Shown piece after piece: positions 59,425-64,000 of a DNA stretch of 64,000 bases. The position numbers and the translations under genes were made by a program. Source of the stretch: VAXT01 sp963794605. Its GTDB lineage: Bacteria > Actinomycetota > Thermoleophilia > Gaiellales > Gaiellaceae. Below the pieces are notes generated by a model. It had not been told where the DNA came from, ran no database searches, and saw nothing but the letters and a program-made list of their open reading frames with translations. Position 1 is the stretch's first letter, and every line of letters starts with the position of its first letter. The stretch is from positions 310,001-374,000 of the forward strand of contig CAWCEN010000004.1 of assembly GCA_963794605.1 (NCBI GenBank). Reading direction: 5' to 3'.

Positions 59425-59475
59425 AAGCTGAAAGTCGTCATGGCGCCGGCGAAGCCGGCGCCGGACTTTCAGCTT
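59425..59475 (-). terminator. Long double-stem hairpin at the end of polA
   Basis: Outer arms AAGCTGAAAGTC (59425-59436) and GACTTTCAGCTT (59464-59475), a perfect 12-bp pair, enclose GGCGCCGGC-GAA-GCCGGCGCC (59442-59462). The right arm overlaps the polA stop codon (59469-59471). Strong terminator or 3'-end stabiliser for polA. Confidence 0.7.
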
Positions 59476-62021
59476 TTAGCCTCGCTCCAGTCGTCGCCCG
59501 TTCCGACATCGACCGCGAGCGGCGGGTCGAGGTCGTATGCGCCGACCATCTCGTCGCGCACGATCTCCTTGACCGCCGAGACCTCGGCGTCGGGCACCTC
59601 GAGCAGCAGCTCGTCGTGCACCTGGAGCACGAGCTTCGCGCCTCTCCCTTCCGCGCGCAACCGCTCGTGGATGCGCACCATCGCGACCTTGATGATGTCC
59701 GCGTTCGAGCCCTGCATGACGAAGTTGACCGCGAGCCGCTCGCCGAGCGAGCGCGTCTGGCGGTTCTGGGCGCGCAGCTCCTGGACGGGTCGCCGCCGGC
59801 CGAGGAGGCTCGTCGCGTAGCCGTCGCGCTCGGACTGCTCGATCGTGCGCCGGATGAAGTCTTGGACGTGCGGGAAGCGCGCGAGGTACGCGTCGATGTA
59901 CTCCTGCGCCTGCTCGCGCGGAATCTCGAGGTTCTCCGAGAGGCCGAACGACGAGATCCCGTAGACGATCCCGAAGTTGATCATCTTCGCGACCGAGCGC
60001 TGCGCCGACGTCAGCTCCGCCGGTTCGACGCCCAGCACCTCGACCGCCGTCGCGGTGTGGATGTCCTCGCCGCGCGCGAACGCCTCGCGCAGCTTCGGCT
60101 CACCGGAGACGTGCGTGAGGATCCGCAACTCGATCTGCGAGTAGTCGGCCGAGAGCAGCTTGTTCCCCGGCTCCGCGATGAACGCCGAGCGGATCTCGCG
60201 GCCGAGCTCCGTTCGGATCGGGATCGCCTGGAGGTTCGGGTTCGTCGTCGAGAGGCGACCGGTCGCGGCGACGGCCTGGTTGATCGTCGTGTGCAGGCGC
60301 CCGTCCTCGGCGATCAGGCTCGGGAGCGGCCCGAGGTAGGTGTTCAGGAGCTTCGAGTACTCGCGCCACTCCTCGATCACGCCGACGAGCTCGTGCTCGC
60401 CGCGGATCGTGCGCAGGACGCGCGTGTCGGTCGAGAAGCCGGTCTTGCCCTTGCGCCCGGGAGTGAGGCCGAGCTTCTCGAATAGGATCCGGCCGACCTG
60501 CTGCGTCGAGCCGAGCACGAACTCCTCGCCGGCGAGGTCGTAGGCCCGCGACTCGAGCTCCTCGACCATCTCGCGCAGCCGCGCCGTGATCTCGCCCATC
60601 CGGTACTCGTCGATCTTGACGCCGGCGTCTTCCATCGCTGCAAGCACCGGCGACAGCGGAAGCTCGACGTCGCGGTAGAGAGGCTCCATGCCGCGCTCGC
60701 GCACCCGCTCGAGAAGCAGGTCGCGCAGCCGGAGCGTCGCGGCCGCATTGCGGACGAGCGCCGCGGTCTCCTCCTCGGCGGGCGGGTCCGGCTCGAGCTC
60801 GAGCCCGTATTCGGCTTCCAGCTCGGTCAGCGGGTACTCGGGGCGCGAGGGCTCGATCAGGTACGCGAGCAGTAGCGTGTCGTCCTTGGCCGGCAAACGC
60901 TGCGCCTTCGCGTCGTGCACGATCAGCTGCCCCTCGAGACGCGCGGGACGAGGCGAGACGACGACTCGATCCGGAACGGCGACGGCGATCCGCTCCTCCT
61001 CGGCGGCGACCGCCACCTCGCCTCCTTGTAACAGACTGTTACTAAGTTCCTCGCTCCAGGGAACCGTCGTCTTCTCGAGCAGCATCGGAGCGGCCGGGAC
61101 GGCCTCGTCGAGCTCGTCGACCCGGTGCAGGAGGTTCCGGAACTCGAACTTGCGGAAGATCTCCTTCAGCTCCGAGCGATCCGGCGCGGACAGGACGAGC
61201 TGCGTCACGTCGCAGTCGAGCTCGAGGTCCCGTCGCATCGTCGCCAGCTCCTTCGACTGTCGCGCCTGGTCAGCGTGCTCGAGGACGTTCCTCTTGCGCG
61301 CAGGCGAGAGCTCCTCGGCATGCGCAATGACCTCCTCGACCGAGCCGTACTGCGAGATCAGCTGCCCCGCCGTCTTGTCACCGATCCCGGGAATGCCCGG
61401 GATGTTGTCCGAGGTGTCGCCCTTGAGCCCGATGAAGTCCGGAACCTGGTCGGGCCGGATCCCGTAGCGAGCCTCGACGCGGTCGGGCGTGTAGACGTGG
61501 ACGTCCGAGACCCCGCGCGGCGTCATCATCAGCGCGACGTTCTCGGAGACGAGTTGGAACGCGTCGCGGTCGGTCGAGACGACGGTCGTCTTGATGCCTG
61601 CATCGTCGGCCTGGGTCGCGAGCGTCGCGATCACGTCGTCGGCCTCCCAGCCCTCGAACTCGAGGTTCCGGTAGCCGAAGGCCTCGACGATCGGCCGGAA
61701 GTGCGGGAATTGTTCACGCAGGAGGTCCGGCATCGGGCGGCGCTCGGACTTGTAGTCCTCCGAGATCGCGGCCCGGTGGACGGCGTGCGTGTCCCAGGCG
61801 ACTGCGACGCCCTTCGGCCGGTAGTCGGCCAGGAGCTTGAAGAGCATGTTCGTGAAGCCGAGGAGCGCGTTCGTCGAGAAGCCCTCGCTCGTGGCCAGCT
61901 CCTCGGGTAGCGCGAAGAAGGCGCGGTACGCGAGGTTGTTGCCGTCGACGAGGAACAGCTCGGAGTCGCGAACCGGCCCGTCGTCGAGCTGCAGCTCGGC
62001 TCCCGTGAGTGTCTTTGGCAC
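59469..62021 (-). CDS. polA: DNA polymerase I
   Basis: 850 aa. The 5'-3' nuclease domain: LFLVDGNNLAYRAFFALPEE, WEADDVIATLATQ, GDTSDNIPGIPGIGDKTAGQ. The middle 3'-5' exonuclease-like region (about 310-430) lacks the DxE metal acids, so proofreading is probably absent, as in many actinobacterial enzymes. Polymerase motifs A (LLSADYSQIELRIL), B (RSVAKMINFGIVYGISSFGL) and C (LVLQVHDELLLEVP) are intact. The linker at about 325-335 (ELSNSLLQGG) carries the TGTTACAA palindrome. GTG start, 25 bp from the divergent GNAT gene. Confidence 0.97.
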   Translation of the reverse strand: MPKTLTGAELQLDDGPVRDSELFLVDGNNLAYRAFFALPEELATSEGFSTNALLGFTNMLFKLLADYRPKGVAVAWDTHAVHRAAISEDYKSERRPMPDLLREQFPHFRPIVEAFGYRNLEFEGWEADDVIATLATQADDAGIKTTVVSTDRDAFQLVSENVALMMTPRGVSDVHVYTPDRVEARYGIRPDQVPDFIGLKGDTSDNIPGIPGIGDKTAGQLISQYGSVEEVIAHAEELSPARKRNVLEHADQARQSKELATMRRDLELDCDVTQLVLSAPDRSELKEIFRKFEFRNLLHRVDELDEAVPAAPMLLEKTTVPWSEELSNSLLQGGEVAVAAEEERIAVAVPDRVVVSPRPARLEGQLIVHDAKAQRLPAKDDTLLLAYLIEPSRPEYPLTELEAEYGLELEPDPPAEEETAALVRNAAATLRLRDLLLERVRERGMEPLYRDVELPLSPVLAAMEDAGVKIDEYRMGEITARLREMVEELESRAYDLAGEEFVLGSTQQVGRILFEKLGLTPGRKGKTGFSTDTRVLRTIRGEHELVGVIEEWREYSKLLNTYLGPLPSLIAEDGRLHTTINQAVAATGRLSTTNPNLQAIPIRTELGREIRSAFIAEPGNKLLSADYSQIELRILTHVSGEPKLREAFARGEDIHTATAVEVLGVEPAELTSAQRSVAKMINFGIVYGISSFGLSENLEIPREQAQEYIDAYLARFPHVQDFIRRTIEQSERDGYATSLLGRRRPVQELRAQNRQTRSLGERLAVNFVMQGSNADIIKVAMVRIHERLRAEGRGAKLVLQVHDELLLEVPDAEVSAVKEIVRDEMVGAYDLDPPLAVDVGTGDDWSEAKS
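61020..61050. repeat. Palindromic insert-like sequence in polA
   Basis: Minus strand GTAACAG-T-CTGTTAC with flanks GAACTTA and AAGGA, encoding ELSNSLLQG. The tsaB segment at 24950-24976 matches 23 of 27 bases (ELRNSLLRG). Contains a TTA Leu codon, rare in this GC-rich window. Confidence 0.75.
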
Positions 62022-62046
62022 AGGCCAACGGTATCGTCCTGCGGCG

Positions 62047-63003
62047 ATGCCGGAGCTGCAGATTCAGACCTTTTCCGAGGAGCACCTCGACGGGGCGGCT
62101 GCCCTGCTCGAGGAGCGACACGCCCGCCACCGAGCGGTCGAGCCGGGGCTGCCCGCAAACATCGACTACCGGTCTGAAATCGAGGTCTTGTGGGACATGG
62201 ACGAGCGGTCCGGTGCGGCGGCGATCCGAGACGGCGTCCTCGTCGGCTACTTGCTCGGATCCCATCGCGGCGACGAGACCTGGGGCTCCAACATCTGGAT
62301 CGAGTACGCGGGCCACGCGGTGAGCGAGGCAGAGCTCGTCCGGGATCTCTACGCGGTCGCGGCCGAGGAGTGGGTCGCTCGCGGGCGGGACCGCCACTAC
62401 GTGCTCGTGCCCGCCACGGATCCCGAGCTCGTCGACGCCTGGTTCCGGCTTTCCTTCGGAGCACAGCACGCGGCAGCGATCCAGGGGACCCCGACGGAAA
62501 CGGGCAGCCCGCCCGCGAACGTCGTCGTCAGGCGTGCGGCTCCGGACGACATCGACTCAGCGACGGCACTCGACCTGGAGCTACCGCGTCATCAGGAGCG
62601 CTCACCCGTGTTCAGCCCGCTCGCGACGACCACGATCACCCAGGAGGATCGCGAGGAGTTTCTCTCCGACCTGGAAGACCCCGAGGTCGCGCTCTTCGTC
62701 GCCGAGCTGGGCGGGAAGCTCGTGGGGGAGCTCCTGATGGTTCCCGTCGAGCGGTCGTCGATGCACGTCGGCCTCGCCCGTCCCGAGCGCGCCGCCTTCC
62801 TGACCTTCGCCGCGACGCTCCCGGAGGCCCGGGGATCCGGGGCGGGCCTCGCACTGACGAATGCGGGCCTCGCCTGGGCCCGCGAGCAGGGCTACCCGGT
62901 GACCGTCGTCGACTGGCGCGAGACGAACCTGCTCGCGTCGCGCTTCTGGCCTGCGCGCGGCTTCCGCCGAACCTTCCTCAGGCTCTACCGCTCGATCCCT
63001 TGA
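62047..63003 (+). CDS. GNAT acetyltransferase, double domain
   Basis: 318 aa from the ATG at 62047, 25 bp from the polA start. Two GNAT-like halves: PELQIQTFSEEHLDGAAALL / IRDGVLVGYLLGSHRGDETW, and VVRRAAPDDIDSATALDLEL / LPEARGSGAGLALTNAGLAW. The second half has the acetyl-CoA loop (EARGSGAG), then WRETNLLASRFWPARGFRRT. The N-terminal half is probably inactive. Acceptor unknown. Overlaps the LarA-like start (TTGA). Confidence 0.85.
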   Translation: MPELQIQTFSEEHLDGAAALLEERHARHRAVEPGLPANIDYRSEIEVLWDMDERSGAAAIRDGVLVGYLLGSHRGDETWGSNIWIEYAGHAVSEAELVRDLYAVAAEEWVARGRDRHYVLVPATDPELVDAWFRLSFGAQHAAAIQGTPTETGSPPANVVVRRAAPDDIDSATALDLELPRHQERSPVFSPLATTTITQEDREEFLSDLEDPEVALFVAELGGKLVGELLMVPVERSSMHVGLARPERAAFLTFAATLPEARGSGAGLALTNAGLAWAREQGYPVTVVDWRETNLLASRFWPARGFRRTFLRLYRSIP

Positions 63004-64000
63004 GCCGCCTGCCGCTGGCGTACGGCTCCCGGCTCGCTCTCGTCGACGCGGGCGAGGACGCAGTGGTCATCGCACCGCCCCCGCCTGCGGAACCGATCGC
63101 CGACATCGCAGCGGCGGTTCGCGATGCGCTGCGCTTTCCGCTCGAGGGTCAGCCGCTCGAAACGCTGGTGCCGCGTGGCGGGCGGGCAACGATCGTCGTC
63201 GAGCCTCCGACGCTCCCGATCCCTGGCTCCCCGACCGATCCGCGCCGCACGGCGATCGCGGCGACGATGCTCGAGCTCGAGCGCGCCGGGGCGACGTTCG
63301 ACAAGCAGACGCTCCTCGTGGCCGGCGGGCTCGGCCGGCGCGCGGGCCACCGAGAGCTCGAGCTGCTCGTCCCGCCCGAGTTCGCGCGCCGCTTCCGGGG
63401 ACGGGTCGAGGTGCACGACGCGGAGCGCGACGATCTCGTCGAGCTTTCGGACATCGATCGTCCGCTCCGCATCCATCCAGCGCTCGCGGAAGCCGACGTG
63501 GTCGTTCCGGTGACCGCGGCGGAGACCGTGCTCAACGGCGGAGCTGCTGCACTGCTCGCCGCCGCCGACGCGCAGGCGCTCCGTTCGGCGAACGCGTACT
63601 CGCTGCTCGAGACCTCTGGGTCGAGCGGCTGGCGGCTCGCGCTCGGGCTCGAGCGCGCCCTGGCCCACCGCGTCGCACTGCTCGGCGTCTCGCTGACGCT
63701 GAACACGCCGGCGCTCGGGGGCGTCCTCCACGGTTACCCCCACGACCGCGAGGCGGTGCGCCGCATCGCGAACTTCCCCCTCGGTGGGCTGTTCGGCCTC
63801 CTCCCCGGGCCCGTCCGCCGTGGAGTGCTCCGCCGTCTGCCGAGCGAGCTGTCGGCCTCCGCGGTCTTTGCCGGGCCACCCTCGGTCGCCCACGCGGAAG
63901 CCCTGCTACGCGGCGTCGAGTCGAAGGCCAGCAGGCTCGAGGAGCGCCTCGACGTGATCTGCATCGGCGTGCCGCACACGACGCAGATGCTCCCGCGCGA
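63000..64000 (+). CDS. LarA-like (nickel-dependent lactate racemase family), 3' partial
   Basis: At least 333 residues, cut by the window end. TTG start overlapping the GNAT stop. After SRLPLAYGSRLALVDAGED it has TIVVEPPTLPIPGSPTDPRR, LLVAGGLGRRAGHRELELLV, PLRIHPALAEADVVVPVTAA and ETVLNGGAAALLAA, the DUF2088/LarA N-domain pattern with the binding-motif region for the nickel-pincer cofactor. LarA racemises lactate; many relatives act on other 2-hydroxy acids. No larB, larC or larE is in the window, so activity cannot be predicted. Confidence 0.75.
   Translation, partial: MSRLPLAYGSRLALVDAGEDAVVIAPPPPAEPIADIAAAVRDALRFPLEGQPLETLVPRGGRATIVVEPPTLPIPGSPTDPRRTAIAATMLELERAGATFDKQTLLVAGGLGRRAGHRELELLVPPEFARRFRGRVEVHDAERDDLVELSDIDRPLRIHPALAEADVVVPVTAAETVLNGGAAALLAAADAQALRSANAYSLLETSGSSGWRLALGLERALAHRVALLGVSLTLNTPALGGVLHGYPHDREAVRRIANFPLGGLFGLLPGPVRRGVLRRLPSELSASAVFAGPPSVAHAEALLRGVESKASRLEERLDVICIGVPHTTQMLPR

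Noticed and set aside
1..64000. CRISPR array, tRNA, rRNA, transposase or prophage genes
   Set aside because: No regularly spaced repeats, no cloverleaf or rRNA-like stretch and no recombinase or phage-type ORF were seen on reading both strands.

Overview
The window is about 64 kb of high-GC, gene-dense bacterial chromosome. GTG, TTG and 4-nt ATGA/GTGA start-stop overlaps are common, and no stretch longer than about 210 bp lacks a gene. Gene content points to the Actinobacteria: a SARP-type regulator, a GAAC-N4-GTTC SOS box upstream of uvrA, a K+-independent H+-pyrophosphatase, a type-4 uracil-DNA glycosylase and a YbdK-type carboxylate-amine ligase. A deep-branching soil/sediment lineage such as Thermoleophilia/Gaiellales is my guess, made without a database search. 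I saw no rRNA, tRNA, CRISPR array, transposase or prophage gene.

Layout. 0-6 kb: two APC-type amino-acid permeases with C-terminal universal-stress domains (the first truncated by the window edge), a 53-aa membrane protein, and hppA. 6-10.4 kb: two large paralogous secreted proteins ending in a poly-proline linker and a PASTA domain. The first is broken by a frameshift in a hexanucleotide repeat. 10.5-15.6 kb: a compact branched-chain-amino-acid-type ABC operon (LivH, a LivM-LivG fusion, a LivK-like lipoprotein, and an unknown secreted protein that seems to start at CTG). 15.6-20.7 kb: DUF1844, GCS2 ligase, GT4 glycosyltransferase, rex, a glutaredoxin-like protein and gdhA. 20.8-26.6 kb: FmdB-udg-tsaE-tsaB-rimI-tsaD-subtilase, all closely spaced or overlapping. 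26.7-30.1 kb: DUF2520-panC-panB, a Yip1-like protein and a 2H phosphoesterase. 30.1-42.2 kb: uvrA and uvrB about 10 kb apart, separated by membrane proteins, a YpfJ-type metallopeptidase, phosphoesterases and two GlsB-type proteins. 42.2-47.3 kb: a two-gene SARP-SIR2 / STAND-WD40 module directly upstream of uvrB. 47.4-51.3 kb: secreted M23 peptidase, PQQ-like propeller and DMFase-like protein. 51.3-55.3 kb: an operon of an RHH protein, a 53-aa ORF, DUF4097 and two MFS exporters. 55.4-64 kb: lytic transglycosylase, coaE (frameshifted), rpsA (tail frameshifted), a membrane protein, an alpha/beta hydrolase, polA, a GNAT protein and a LarA-like protein cut by the window end.

Three layers stand out beyond the genes. 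(1) Intergenic structured elements recur; most carry a long hairpin of type GGGGGAACC-loop-GGTTCCCCC and/or a CCGGGC-AAA-GCCCGG hairpin, and two copies have the same architecture and spacing. (2) Short AT-richer palindromes containing TGTTACAA, or of type GGGGTC-N-GACCCC, occur both near start codons and inside housekeeping genes (polA, tsaB, rpsA, panC). (3) The best candidate for an undescribed system is the SARP-SIR2 / STAND-WD40 pair. It looks like an actinobacterial conflict or signalling module, but the residue expected to be the catalytic Asn of the SIR2 fold is replaced.
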